Source: JBMNGW01 sp050950025 (lineage in GTDB: Bacteria > Spirochaetota > Spirochaetia > Sphaerochaetales > Sphaerochaetaceae). Taken from it: a stretch of 64,000 nt of DNA. The notes under the pieces were generated by a model. It was not told where the DNA came from and did no database searches. It worked only from the letters and a program-made list of their open reading frames with translations. The stretch covers positions 16,871 to 80,870 of the forward strand of contig JBMNGW010000001.1 in the NCBI GenBank assembly GCA_050950025.1, written 5' to 3'. Below are positions 18,088 to 27,463 of the stretch, piece after piece. Numbering within the stretch: position 1 is the first letter of the stretch; the number at the start of each line of letters is the position of its first letter. Made by a program: the position numbers and the translations under genes.

Positions 18088-19269
18088 ATGCAAAGCGTTT
18101 GGTTCCACGTCGATTTAGACGCCTTTTATGCTGCGGTAGAGCAACTTGATAACCCGGCTTTGCAAGGTAAGCCCGTTATAGTAGGCGGACAAAGTAACCG
18201 TGGAGTAGTTTCGGCTTGCTCGTATGAAGCCAGAGTCTACGGAGTTCACTCGGCTATGCCGATGTATCAGGCACGTCGATTGTGTCCTCATGCCAATTTT
18301 GTCCGTGGCAGAATGGAGCGTTACAGCCAAAAAAGCCGACAAGTGATGGCTATTTTGGCCCGCTTCAGCCCCACGGTGCAACAAATCTCCATTGATGAGG
18401 CCTTTTTGGATATGAGCGGTACCGAACGACTTTTTGGCAAACCACGCCAGGCAGCTCAAACGGTGAAAGATACGGTTAAAGAAGAAAGTGGATTGACACT
18501 CAGTGTTGGCATCGGCTCATCACGTTTTATTGCCAAAATGGCCAGCGGCTATGATAAACCGGACGGCTTATGCCGCATCTCGGTGGGCAGAGAACAGGAC
18601 TTTGTCGATGTTATCGGGTTGAAAAAACTGTGGGGTATTGGAGAAAAAACACTGCAGCAATTACACTCTTTGGGAATTACCACTGCCACTCAATTACGAG
18701 AGCTTCCCCAAACGCGTCTGCAAAGCCTCTTTGGCCAATCGGGGGGTCTTTTTCTGTGGAATGCCTGCCGAGGCATTGATCCGGGTATTTATGATGGACA
18801 GGCCAAATCCCGTTCTATCAGCACAGAGATGACTTTTTCTGCTGACGTGAACAAACGGAATGTCATTGAACAGAACCTGCTACTTATGGCCCATGAGGTG
18901 ATGTTCAGAGCCATGGAAGAGGATCTGTATAGTAGCACTGTTGCCATTAAACTTCGTTATACCGATTTTTCAACCTACAGTGCCCAAGTGTCGACAGAGA
19001 CATCCTTGTATTCAGCTGAACAAGTTTTTGCTTTAGCTAAAGAGCTTTTTTATGCTAAATGGGAGGAACCCAAAGCTCTGCGTTTGTTAGGAGTGGGACT
19101 GTATAATGTGAACACCAAAGCCCCAAATCAACAACAGCAACTATTTGATGATCCTTTTAAGCGGAAACAAAAGCTGGAAAAAACAATTCTCGAATTGAAA
19201 ATGAGGGGCAAACCTTTGCAAAAAGCCAGCTTAATCATTCCCGAAGAGACAACTCTTGAACCACCTTGA
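18088..19269 (+). CDS. dinB: DNA polymerase IV (Y family)
   Basis: Error-prone translesion polymerase, 393 residues. FHVDLDAFYAAVE holds the first catalytic Asp pair, SYEARVYGVHSAMP the finger motif, and SIDEAFLDMSG the second catalytic Asp-Glu. A QQQQLFDD sequence at 348-355, before a lysine-rich tail, fits a beta-clamp-binding motif. It follows ddl after 2 bases; linkage with cell-wall genes is probably positional. No LexA-type box is visible, as the gene has no own upstream region. Confidence 0.92.
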   Translation: MQSVWFHVDLDAFYAAVEQLDNPALQGKPVIVGGQSNRGVVSACSYEARVYGVHSAMPMYQARRLCPHANFVRGRMERYSQKSRQVMAILARFSPTVQQISIDEAFLDMSGTERLFGKPRQAAQTVKDTVKEESGLTLSVGIGSSRFIAKMASGYDKPDGLCRISVGREQDFVDVIGLKKLWGIGEKTLQQLHSLGITTATQLRELPQTRLQSLFGQSGGLFLWNACRGIDPGIYDGQAKSRSISTEMTFSADVNKRNVIEQNLLLMAHEVMFRAMEEDLYSSTVAIKLRYTDFSTYSAQVSTETSLYSAEQVFALAKELFYAKWEEPKALRLLGVGLYNVNTKAPNQQQQLFDDPFKRKQKLEKTILELKMRGKPLQKASLIIPEETTLEPP

Positions 19270-19313
19270 ACAATGGTGTTACAGTACCCAACCAAGGAGG
19301 CAGCGACTGCATC

Positions 19314-19783
19314 ATGGGGCTTCATATTGTCCTGTTTGAACCTGAAATCCCCCAAAATACGGGCAATATTGCCCGCACCTGTGCCGCCTTGAATGCCCAG
19401 CTGCATCTTGTCCATCCGCTGGGATTTTTGCTTAGTGAAAAACACATTAGGCGAGCTGGTCTTGATTACTGGCATCTATTAACCATCCACCAATACCCTT
19501 CTATTGACTCCTTTTTGCTTGAACATGAGAAGGATGAGCTTTGGTTCTTTACCACCAAGGGGGAAAAAGCGTACACTGAAGCTGTCTATAGTGCCACAAA
19601 CGTATCTGATCTTTGGCAAAGAGAGCGCCGGTATTCAACAGGCTATCCTTAGCCGTTATCGCTCTAATTGTTTGCGCATACCAATCAGAAATGAGGCGCG
19701 CTCATTAAACCTTGCAAACGCCCGTGGCAGTTGGAGCGTTTGAGTATGAGAGGCAACAGAACTTTCAACAACTGCGTATATGA
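19314..19783 (+). pseudogene. trmL: tRNA (cytidine/uridine-34-2'-O)-methyltransferase, two frameshifts
   Basis: SPOUT-family methylase of the tRNA wobble ribose. The first frame encodes IVLFEPEIPQNTGNIARTCAAL through RRAGLDYWHL and FTTKG; the reading then continues one base on (LIFGKESAGIQQAIL, RIPIRNEARSLNLANA), and one base on again to the end (AVAVGAFEYERQ). An extra A in AAA at 19598-19600 and an extra C in CCC at 19721-19723 would explain both. The corrected product has about 155 residues, the normal TrmL length. Either a decayed gene or two base-call errors. Its end is 10 bases from proC. Confidence 0.82.
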
Positions 19784-19793
19784 GGATGAAACG

Positions 19794-20588
19794 ATGAAGA
19801 CGATAGGATTCGTTGGCTGCGGGAACATGGGAGGGGCCATTATTAGGCACATTGCACCGCAAAAAAAATGGAATATTCTGCTGTATGATATTCAAAGCGA
19901 TGTTGCCCGTAACCTTGCTCTTAAAACCGCTTCAAAACAGGTTGAATTACAGCCTTTAATTGAACAAAGCGATATCATCGTATTGGCTCTTAAGCCACAG
20001 GTCCTTGTGACAGTGTTTGAGCAATTAAGCGCTTGGGGACCCAAACAGTGGATCAGTATGGCTGCGGGAGTTTCGCTAGAAACACTAACCGGTGCTCTGA
20101 AATCAGAAAATGTTATTCGCATCATGCCTAACTTAGCTGCTTCGGCCGGCTTTTCGGTTACTGCCATGAGCTCTGCCGCACACGCAGATGCTGCCTTTAT
20201 TGAAGAGGCTTTATCCTTTTTGCAAAGTTTTGGTGAAGTCCACAGCATCGATGAAGCCCTCTTTAGTGCTTTCACCGGTTTATCGGGATCTGGAATTGCT
20301 GTGGTACTTGAATTTATGCATGCCATGGCTTTGGGAGGAGTGCATGAAGGCTTTTCTTACCACCAAGCTTTGGAGATTGCCCTTGGCACCTGCCTTTCTG
20401 CAGTAAAATTGCAGAGTTTAAGTGCTCAGCATCCCCAGCAATTGGTGAGCCAAATCTGCTCACCTCAAGGAACGACGATTGAAGCGATCAAACACCTAGG
20501 AGCTGCCAATTTTCAAAGTACCGTTATGCAGGCGGTGGAAGCTGCCAGCCAAAAGGCCAAAAAAATAGAAGAAATCACCAGCAGATGA
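19794..20588 (+). CDS. proC: Pyrroline-5-carboxylate reductase
   Basis: Last step of proline synthesis: reduces 1-pyrroline-5-carboxylate with NAD(P)H; 264 residues. IGFVGCGNMGGAII is the nucleotide-binding motif, VIRIMPNLAA and FTGLSGSGIAVVLEFMHAMA are ProC signatures, and SPQGTTIEAI is the conserved C-terminal motif. I chose the ATG at 19794, which puts the Rossmann motif at the N-terminus. proB and proA lie 4-7 kb downstream on the other strand, so the whole pathway from glutamate is in this window. Confidence 0.92.
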   Translation: MKTIGFVGCGNMGGAIIRHIAPQKKWNILLYDIQSDVARNLALKTASKQVELQPLIEQSDIIVLALKPQVLVTVFEQLSAWGPKQWISMAAGVSLETLTGALKSENVIRIMPNLAASAGFSVTAMSSAAHADAAFIEEALSFLQSFGEVHSIDEALFSAFTGLSGSGIAVVLEFMHAMALGGVHEGFSYHQALEIALGTCLSAVKLQSLSAQHPQQLVSQICSPQGTTIEAIKHLGAANFQSTVMQAVEAASQKAKKIEEITSR

Positions 20589-20595
20589 GGAATAT

Positions 20596-21870
20596 ATGAT
20601 TGACCTAAGAGAATTAAAACAACGTAAAGCTGAAATTGCCACCAATATTGCCAACAGAGGGATGAAAGTTGACTTGGACGCCCTAGTTGTTCTGCAAGAA
20701 AAAAGAACGGCCTTGCTTCAAGAAATTGAGGCTCTTAGAACAAAGCGCAATGAGAACGCTGCTTCTATGAAGCAAAAAATGGAGCCTGAAAAACGGCAAG
20801 CTTTGATTGCCGAAGGGAAAACGATAAAAGAAAAGATTAGCCTTTTGGAAGAACAGTTTTCAACTGTCGATGCTGATTACACCAATTTAGCCAAACAAAT
20901 TCCTAACTATGCCCACCCCGATGCCCCTGTGGGAAAATTGGATACTGATAATGTCCAAATTAAAACATGGGGAGAAGTACCCACGTTCTCTTTTGCTCCC
21001 CTTGATCATGTCCAGTTGGCAGAGCAACTCGATCTTATCGATTTTGACACAGCTACCAAAGTCTCCGGTTCAAAATTTTATTATCTGAAAAACGAAGCAG
21101 TATTTCTTGATTTAGCCTTGCAGCGCTATGCATTGGACATTCTTAGTGCACATGGGTTTACCCTCACCACCACTCCCGACATTGCCAAAGAGGAAATTTT
21201 AGAAGGCATCGGGTTTAATCCCCGCGGAGAAGAGAGCAACATCTATGCCCTTGAGGGGACCGGCACGTGCCTTATTGGGACAGCTGAAATCACCTTAGGC
21301 GGTTACCACGCCAATAAAATTCTTGCCACAGAACAGTTGCCTTTGAAACTGGCTGGACTATCGCATTGTTTCCGCCGTGAAGCGGGAGCTGCGGGCCAAT
21401 ATTCCAAAGGATTATACCGGGTACACCAATTCACTAAGGTTGAGATGTTTGTGTATGCCCTTCCCTCTCAATCAGAGCAGATCCACCAAGAACTGCTGGC
21501 CATTGAAGAGGAAATTTTCCAAGGACTAGGTCTGCCGTACCGGGTTGTTGACACGTGTACCGGTGATTTGGGCTCTCCTGCGTATCGCAAATACGATATT
21601 GAGGCCTGGATGCCCGGCAGGGGAACTGAAGGCTCGTATGGTGAGGTCACAAGCACCAGTAACTGTACCGATTACCAAGCCCGACGGCTGAATATCCGCT
21701 ACAAGGAGGACTCGGGAAAAACAGCATTCCTCCATCTGCTAAATGGCACTGCGTTAGCTGTTTCACGTGCCCTTGTAGCCATATTTGAAAACTTTCAGAT
21801 GGAGGATGGTTCGATTCGCATGCCGGCATCACTTGTTCCCTACCTTGGGTTCAGTGAAATCCGACGCTAA
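20596..21870 (+). CDS. serS: Serine--tRNA ligase
   Basis: Class II aminoacyl-tRNA synthetase, 424 residues. An N-terminal antiparallel coiled coil (about 30-100, rich in Lys and Glu) binds the long variable arm of tRNA-Ser. The catalytic core shows GTAEITLGGYH, FRREAGAAG (motif 2) and TSTSNCTDYQARRL with NGTALAVSRALVAIFEN (motif 3). Length is typical. It starts 7 bases after proC, so it is probably on the same transcript. Confidence 0.95.
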   Translation: MIDLRELKQRKAEIATNIANRGMKVDLDALVVLQEKRTALLQEIEALRTKRNENAASMKQKMEPEKRQALIAEGKTIKEKISLLEEQFSTVDADYTNLAKQIPNYAHPDAPVGKLDTDNVQIKTWGEVPTFSFAPLDHVQLAEQLDLIDFDTATKVSGSKFYYLKNEAVFLDLALQRYALDILSAHGFTLTTTPDIAKEEILEGIGFNPRGEESNIYALEGTGTCLIGTAEITLGGYHANKILATEQLPLKLAGLSHCFRREAGAAGQYSKGLYRVHQFTKVEMFVYALPSQSEQIHQELLAIEEEIFQGLGLPYRVVDTCTGDLGSPAYRKYDIEAWMPGRGTEGSYGEVTSTSNCTDYQARRLNIRYKEDSGKTAFLHLLNGTALAVSRALVAIFENFQMEDGSIRMPASLVPYLGFSEIRR

Positions 21871-21880
21871 GGAGGTCGTA

Positions 21881-23329
21881 ATGACAATCTCGGCACTCTC
21901 TACCGATTTTTATGAGCTAACGATGATGCAGGGATACCTGCTGAGCAAAAACAATCCCACCGTAGTCTTTGATATGTTTTATCGTTCAAACCCCTACAAT
22001 GGCGGCTATGTTGTTTTTGCCGGTCTTGAAGATTTAATCCGCCGTATTGAGCACTTTACCTTCAGTGATGGTGATATTGCTTATTTGGCATCTTTACATA
22101 AATTTGATTCAGCTTTCTTAGATTATCTGGCCGATTTTACCTTCCAAGGAGACATCTACTCAGTTCCAGAGGGTTCGGTAGTGTTTCCCGGAGAGCCGCT
22201 TATTCGGGTTGAAGCCCCCATCACCGAAGCCCAAATTATTGAAGGCATGCTGCTAAATACGATTAACTATCAATCGTTGATTGCCACCAAAGCTTCTCGA
22301 GTCTACCAAGCTACGGCAGGAGGCAGAGTCATGGAGTTTGGCCTTAGGCGTGCCCAAGGCCCCGACGGTGCTTTTTCGGCCTCCCGGGCCGCTTTCATTG
22401 GCGGAGTGAGTGCCACCAGCAACACCCTAGCTGGCAAAGTCTTTGATATTCCCGTGGCCGGTACAATGGCCCATTCTTGGGTACAGCTCTTTGACTCGGA
22501 GTTGGAAAGCTTCCGCTCGTTTGCCGAACTGTATCCCGATAACTGCATCCTTTTAATAGACACCTACGATACGCTGCACTCAGGCATTGAAAATGCCATC
22601 ATTGTGGGCCAAGAACTGAAAGCTAAAGGTCACAGCATGGGAGTGCGTATCGACAGTGGAGATTTGAGCTATTTATCACGTGAAATTCGTAAAAAGCTCG
22701 ACCAAGCAGGCTTAGAAGATACTAAAATTTACGTCTCCAACGACTTAACTGAAGAGATTATTGAAACTCTGGTTCGCGATCATGTCCCCATTGATTCATG
22801 GGGAATCGGTACCCACTTGGTTACCGGAGGCTCTCAAAGTTCGCTTAACGGTGTCTATAAGCTGGCAGCTCAGAAAAACAAGGAGCATATCTGGCAACCT
22901 TCGATGAAAATCAGCAACAGTTTGGAAAAAGCAACGAACCCTGGCCGAAAGCAGTTATGGCGCTTTTATGATGATGAAGGTCAGGCTTTAGCCGATTTAG
23001 TTACCCTTGAAGATGAAGAAATTTCGGTGGAAAGGGACTTTGTTTTTTACCACCCCTCATTTGAAACCGATTTTTTCACCCTGAAAAAAGGGCGCTATGC
23101 CAAGGCTGTGCCACTTCTTTCTGCTGTTATGCTCCAAGGCAAACGGCTGCATACACCTTTGCAGCTGACAGAAATTCAGCAATTTGCCCAGTCGTCCTTA
23201 GCTACTTTACACGGTACATATAAACGAATTATTAATCCTCATATCTACAAAGTTTCTCTTTCAAAAGAGCTAAAAAACCTCAAGACGCAACTGGTTATTG
23301 AAGGACGGAAGAGAATTCAGGGCGATTAA
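21881..23329 (+). CDS. pncB: Nicotinate phosphoribosyltransferase
   Basis: Converts nicotinate and PRPP to nicotinate mononucleotide in NAD salvage; 482 residues. LSTDFYELTMMQGY at the N-terminus, EFGLRRAQGPDGAFSASRAA, GTMAHSWVQLF and VRIDSGDL are the family signatures. The ATG at 21881 is preceded by AAGGAGG at the serS stop. The partner enzyme nicotinamidase is at 48374-48889. The last 35 bases overlap the convergent amidase gene. Confidence 0.93.
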   Translation: MTISALSTDFYELTMMQGYLLSKNNPTVVFDMFYRSNPYNGGYVVFAGLEDLIRRIEHFTFSDGDIAYLASLHKFDSAFLDYLADFTFQGDIYSVPEGSVVFPGEPLIRVEAPITEAQIIEGMLLNTINYQSLIATKASRVYQATAGGRVMEFGLRRAQGPDGAFSASRAAFIGGVSATSNTLAGKVFDIPVAGTMAHSWVQLFDSELESFRSFAELYPDNCILLIDTYDTLHSGIENAIIVGQELKAKGHSMGVRIDSGDLSYLSREIRKKLDQAGLEDTKIYVSNDLTEEIIETLVRDHVPIDSWGIGTHLVTGGSQSSLNGVYKLAAQKNKEHIWQPSMKISNSLEKATNPGRKQLWRFYDDEGQALADLVTLEDEEISVERDFVFYHPSFETDFFTLKKGRYAKAVPLLSAVMLQGKRLHTPLQLTEIQQFAQSSLATLHGTYKRIINPHIYKVSLSKELKNLKTQLVIEGRKRIQGD

Positions 23330-24038
23330 TATAGGCAAGCACCCCTTCGGCAATACCTAAGGCCATCTGCTGTCGCCACAGAGGGTCTGCGAGCAATACA
23401 GCTTCTTCCGGATTGCTTAAAAAAGCAACTTCGACTAATACCGATGCTATTTTGCTGGCATTTAGGACCCACAGATCCTGCTCTTTAATCCCTCGGTCGC
23501 GCCCTTGAGGAAACCGGGAGGCGAGGGCCTGCTGCATAGCTAAAGCCAACAGCCTGTTTTGTTGCTGCAGCTGTTGATTCAGCTGCTCTGAAGTATTGTG
23601 CACATACCTAAGCATCTGCCACACGGGGGTGTCGATTGTTAAAAAGGGGACCTGCTTGGCTGCCTCTTTTACCAATACTTCAAAGCCACAGGCTTGCTCA
23701 TTAGCAGAGCTATTCACATGAATGGAGACCAGCAATGCTGAAAAGTATGCTCCTGGATCGACAGAAGAGGCCATTTCCGCCCTCTGAGCCAACCCTACAA
23801 ACCGATCATCATCACGGGTAAGAATAACCTCTAAGTCAGTATTTTCCTTAAGAATGGCGGCTGTTTGCAGCGCTAAATCAAGATTAATCTCTTTTTCTGT
23901 ATGTATTCCCACTGCCCCCGGATCAGAGCCGCCATGACCGGCATCGATAATAATGGTAGATACGGGCAAAGAAAAAGGTGAGCCAAATGCCAAAGAGCCG
24001 ACTATCATCAACCAAAGACAAAATCCCCAATATTTCAT
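23295..24038 (-). CDS. N-acetylmuramoyl-L-alanine amidase (Amidase_3)
   Basis: Zinc amidase that cleaves the bond between MurNAc and the peptide; 247 residues. A signal peptide (LWLMIVGSLAFG) is followed by IIIDAGHGGSDPGAVG, which supplies the first zinc His, then SIHVNSSAN with the second, and VLVEVAFLSNPEE with the catalytic Glu. I chose the ATG at 24038 because it overlaps the stop of the upstream gene as ATGA; an ATG 15 bases earlier is possible. It acts outside the inner membrane, on daughter-cell separation or wall turnover by family analogy. Confidence 0.87.
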   Translation of the reverse strand: MKYWGFCLWLMIVGSLAFGSPFSLPVSTIIIDAGHGGSDPGAVGIHTEKEINLDLALQTAAILKENTDLEVILTRDDDRFVGLAQRAEMASSVDPGAYFSALLVSIHVNSSANEQACGFEVLVKEAAKQVPFLTIDTPVWQMLRYVHNTSEQLNQQLQQQNRLLALAMQQALASRFPQGRDRGIKEQDLWVLNASKIASVLVEVAFLSNPEEAVLLADPLWRQQMALGIAEGVLAYINRPEFSSVLQ

Positions 24039-24940
24039 GACGGCACTTCCCATTTGTCCATCAGCTGGGTGAAATCATTTTTGTAGAGGGCAAGACGCTT
24101 TTTCACCTCTTTAAACAGCTCAGAATCAAAATATTTGCCCCCCCGTTTGGGATAATTCTTCCCGTTCATTTGGCGCACTCCCAAAGCCTTAGTGTGCACT
24201 CGGACAATACCTCCGACACACGTACGGTCTTCAATAATGAATTGGCGCTGAGGGAAGAACCAATTCATCGCAGGGTTGCACAAAATTGGATAGCCGTAGA
24301 GCCAACATCGCAGTCCAAAATCGAGTTGTTGCCAGTACTCTGTTTCAATAAGCTCATCAAAGCCTCTGATGCGTTGAAACAGGGCTCTTTCATACAAGCC
24401 AACTCCCAAAAAAGGGTACAATGTTGGCTCAAGAGTGCCGCTGGGCATAAATGAAAGAGGATCAAGCAACTCCTTTCTGATAAAAGGAGCTTGAATTATG
24501 GGAATCGATTCTCCTAAGCGGTTGGTCAAATGGGCAGTGATGGCCACAGGACGATCGCTGCGATGCAGCAGTTGGATAGAGGCCTCAATGTCTATGCTTT
24601 TTTGCCTTAAATCACTGCGGGTAAGTAAAAAGTAAGTGGAATAGCTTTCATTGGCCAACACATTGGCCATCGAAGCAAAAGAGGCCGGTTCACTAAAGAC
24701 GATAAAATTAATCTTGGCAAAACGATTACGTAAAGAAAGGACATCTCCTTGACCTTGGTGCATCAGCACAAAGAGACTCATTGAGGAGAACTGATCGCAC
24801 AGCTGGTCGATGGATGTTGCCAATGAATCACCGTTTTCAACAGCAATTATGCCTACAGCCAAGGTTTGGTCGCGGTGCAGAGTTCTGATTCTCCTACCGA
24901 TGTCTTGTATCCTGTGATACAGCTGATAATTATTCGTCAT
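24035..24940 (-). CDS. Glycosyltransferase family 2-like protein
   Basis: 301 residues. The first half has the alternating strand/helix pattern of a GT-A fold (LAVGIIAVENGDSLATSIDQL; YFLLTRSDLR where a DxD-type motif would lie). A later stretch, GFDELIETEYWQQLDFGLRCWL, resembles the acceptor-side ED motif region of GT2 enzymes. No signal or membrane segment is seen, so it would act at the cytoplasmic face. A clear DxD is missing, so activity is uncertain. It overlaps proB by 11 bases and the amidase by 4, suggesting an envelope role. Confidence 0.55.
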   Translation of the reverse strand: MTNNYQLYHRIQDIGRRIRTLHRDQTLAVGIIAVENGDSLATSIDQLCDQFSSMSLFVLMHQGQGDVLSLRNRFAKINFIVFSEPASFASMANVLANESYSTYFLLTRSDLRQKSIDIEASIQLLHRSDRPVAITAHLTNRLGESIPIIQAPFIRKELLDPLSFMPSGTLEPTLYPFLGVGLYERALFQRIRGFDELIETEYWQQLDFGLRCWLYGYPILCNPAMNWFFPQRQFIIEDRTCVGGIVRVHTKALGVRQMNGKNYPKRGGKYFDSELFKEVKKRLALYKNDFTQLMDKWEVPS

Positions 24941-26027
24941 GATCTAAAAAGACTATATCCTCCGGTCTAAAAATGACCAAGGCTTTGCCGTTGGCCAAAT
25001 CTTTGCTTCTGCTTCCCGCCATGGCGGCCACTTGCTCACTATTATAATAGGGGACCGCTTTGGCGACATCATTAATCATCACCACCTCCCCTGCCTGGAA
25101 AAATCCTTCAACATGCACAATACCTGAGGGTAAAAGGCTCTTATGGTTGCGAAGAGCCTGGACCGCCCCTTCATCGATGCGAATGCATCCTTGGGTTTGG
25201 CTATTAAGAATCCAGCGGGAGCGCTCTTTAAGTTTTTTTTCTGCAGGAATATAGGTTCCTAATTGTTGTCCTGCTAAAAGACGGCTAAGAATCTGCTCTT
25301 CATACCCGCTGGCAATAATAGTGGCACACCCTGCATTGGCCGCTATTTTAGCGGCTAAAAGTTTTGTTTTCATACCACCGGTAGAAAAAGTGCTGCCTGC
25401 TTTTCCCGCATATCCAATAATTGTTGCATCAATTTTTTCAACTTCGCTTACGAGGCGAGCCGAGTTCTTTTTTTTGGGATCGCCGGTATACAAACCGTCT
25501 ATGTCGGTAAGGATAATAAGAAGCTGGGCATCAATTTTACTGGCCACCAGGGCACTCATGCGATCGTTATCACCAAATGCAGTCCCAATTTCGGCCGTAC
25601 TGACAGCATCATTTTCATTGAAGATGGGAACAACTCCCAGTTCAAGGAGCGTTTGTACTGAGTTTTTTAAATTTACAAACGTTTTCCGATTATTCATTTC
25701 GCTGCGAGTAATCAGAATTTGGGAACACACAATTTGATGGCGGGAAAAAGCGCTGCGATAGTGACTCATCAGAATCGGTTGACCGATAGAAGCGCAAGCT
25801 TGGCGCATGGCTACCGCTTTGACGGCCCCTTTTTTACCCAGTTCTTTGGCTCCCAGCCCAATTGCTCCCGAAGAGACTAACAGTACTTGGACGCCTTTTT
25901 TTTGCAGATTCACAATGTCCAACACCAGCTCTTCAATCCGTTTTGAATCGATGCCGCTGCGATCACTTAACAAATTGGTCCCAATTTTGACCACGATGCG
26001 TTTAGAGTGAGCAATATCGCCTCTCAT
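24930..26027 (-). CDS. proB: Glutamate 5-kinase
   Basis: First step of proline synthesis: ATP-dependent phosphorylation of glutamate; 365 residues. VVKIGTNLLS at the N-terminus, VLLVSSGAIGLGAKEL, FNENDAVS, FGDNDRMSALVAS and GTGGMKTKL-like STGGMKTKLLAAK are the kinase motifs. The last 90 or so residues (from GCIRIDEGAVQAL) form a PUA domain, as in E. coli ProB, which is usually associated with proline feedback. It overlaps proA by 4 bases. Confidence 0.93.
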   Translation of the reverse strand: MRGDIAHSKRIVVKIGTNLLSDRSGIDSKRIEELVLDIVNLQKKGVQVLLVSSGAIGLGAKELGKKGAVKAVAMRQACASIGQPILMSHYRSAFSRHQIVCSQILITRSEMNNRKTFVNLKNSVQTLLELGVVPIFNENDAVSTAEIGTAFGDNDRMSALVASKIDAQLLIILTDIDGLYTGDPKKKNSARLVSEVEKIDATIIGYAGKAGSTFSTGGMKTKLLAAKIAANAGCATIIASGYEEQILSRLLAGQQLGTYIPAEKKLKERSRWILNSQTQGCIRIDEGAVQALRNHKSLLPSGIVHVEGFFQAGEVVMINDVAKAVPYYNSEQVAAMAGSRSKDLANGKALVIFRPEDIVFLDHDE

Positions 26028-27334
26028 GATGTTTTATTTCCCATAGCACTAATTCCATCGTTGGGCATATCGCGATGCAAATACGTTTTTTCACCTTTCT
26101 CATAGGAATCAACAATATCACCATGACCACAGAGCAGCCATTTGGCAACAACCAGCCCTTCTAAGCCCACAGGGCCGCGGGCGTGGATCTTTTGTGTGCT
26201 GATACCCACTTCGGCTCCCAAGCCGTAGCGAAACCCATCGGCAAAACGGGTGCTGCAGTTCCAAAAGACATCGGCCGAATCGACTTCCTGTAAAAACTGT
26301 CTGGCTGTTTCTTTGTTTTGTGTGATGATAGCATCGGTATGGCCCGAGCCGTATTGGGAAATGTGGTCAATGGCCTGTTGTGCTGAATCGACGACTTTAA
26401 TCGCAATTTCGTAATCCAGGTACTCCGTTTGCCAATCTTTTGTAGTAGCTGCCACACATGGTATAAGCGAGGCCACTCTCTGATCGCCGTGCACCACTAC
26501 ATTGAACCGATCAAGCTCTTTTTTGAACAATGGCAAAAACTCAGAAGCTACCTCTGAGTGGACTAAAAGAGTTTCTATGGCATTGCAAACAGCCGGATAC
26601 TGAGTTTTGGCATCCACTGCCACTTTTACCGCCATAGACACATCGGCCTCTTTGTCGATGTACATAGCACACAGTCCGTCGGCATGCCCCAACACAGGGA
26701 TATGGGTGTTTTCCATAATATAACGGACAAATTCATTTGATCCGCGAGGTATCAACAAATCGACGATATGATCGAGACTGAGCAACTCTTTGACATCTTC
26801 ACGACTTTGCAGATGGACTATCCAGCCGCTTTGCGGTCCAAAAGGCTCTAATGCTTTTCTGACTGTTGCCACTAATTCAGCATTAGTTCTTAAAGCTTCA
26901 CTGCCCCCTTTAAGAACAATGGCATTACCGCTTTTTAGGCATAAAGAGAGGATTTGAATCAGGGCATCCGGACGCGATTCAAAAATCATGCCGATGACAC
27001 CAATTGGGACATCGACTTTTTCCAGTACTAAGCCTTCATCAAGGAGTCTGCGCTGGCGTACCGTGCCAATCGGATCGGCTAAAGCGGCAACCTGGCGCAC
27101 TCCTACGGCCACCGAAGCCAGTTTATCAGCATCCAAAGAGAGCCGTTTTTGTAAAGGCTGGGCTAATTTTGTTTTTTTGGCCTCCAAGAGGTCCTGCTCA
27201 TTGGCAGCTTGGATGGCATCACTGTTGTTCTCCAAAGCCGTTGCAATGGCCAACAACATTGCGTTGCGCTCCTCCAAAGAGGCCATTCTAAGAGCCCTTT
27301 GGTGCCATTTCAGTTGATTCAATTGCTCATTCAT
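26024..27334 (-). CDS. proA: Glutamate-5-semialdehyde dehydrogenase (gamma-glutamyl phosphate reductase)
   Basis: Second step of proline synthesis, reducing gamma-glutamyl phosphate with NADPH; 436 residues. PIGVIGMIFESRPDALIQI, LKGGSEALRTN, the catalytic Cys region YPAVCNAIETLLVH, and GLGAEVGISTQKIHARGPVGLEGL are all ProA signatures. The ATG at 27334 is preceded by GGGAG eight bases away and was preferred to a start 21 bases upstream. First gene of the overlapping proA-proB-glycosyltransferase-amidase set. Confidence 0.94.
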   Translation of the reverse strand: MNEQLNQLKWHQRALRMASLEERNAMLLAIATALENNSDAIQAANEQDLLEAKKTKLAQPLQKRLSLDADKLASVAVGVRQVAALADPIGTVRQRRLLDEGLVLEKVDVPIGVIGMIFESRPDALIQILSLCLKSGNAIVLKGGSEALRTNAELVATVRKALEPFGPQSGWIVHLQSREDVKELLSLDHIVDLLIPRGSNEFVRYIMENTHIPVLGHADGLCAMYIDKEADVSMAVKVAVDAKTQYPAVCNAIETLLVHSEVASEFLPLFKKELDRFNVVVHGDQRVASLIPCVAATTKDWQTEYLDYEIAIKVVDSAQQAIDHISQYGSGHTDAIITQNKETARQFLQEVDSADVFWNCSTRFADGFRYGLGAEVGISTQKIHARGPVGLEGLVVAKWLLCGHGDIVDSYEKGEKTYLHRDMPNDGISAMGNKTS

Positions 27335-27416
27335 GCTCGCTACTCCCAATCTCATTAGGCTTAAGATTACTCCGATTCACTGTTCAATGCAAGCTCGCCT
27401 GTTTACGATAATCCCG

Positions 27417-27445
27417 TTGTGTTTTTGAAAATAGGATGGTAAAAT
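27417..27445 (+). promoter_or_regulatory. Sigma-70-type promoter of the ABC importer operon
   Basis: TTGTGT (27417-27422), 17-base spacer, TAAAAT (27440-27445), about 19 bases before the first gene's ATG. The -35 match is weak. Confidence 0.45.
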
Positions 27446-27463
27446 AGGTTCCAAGGTGATCTT

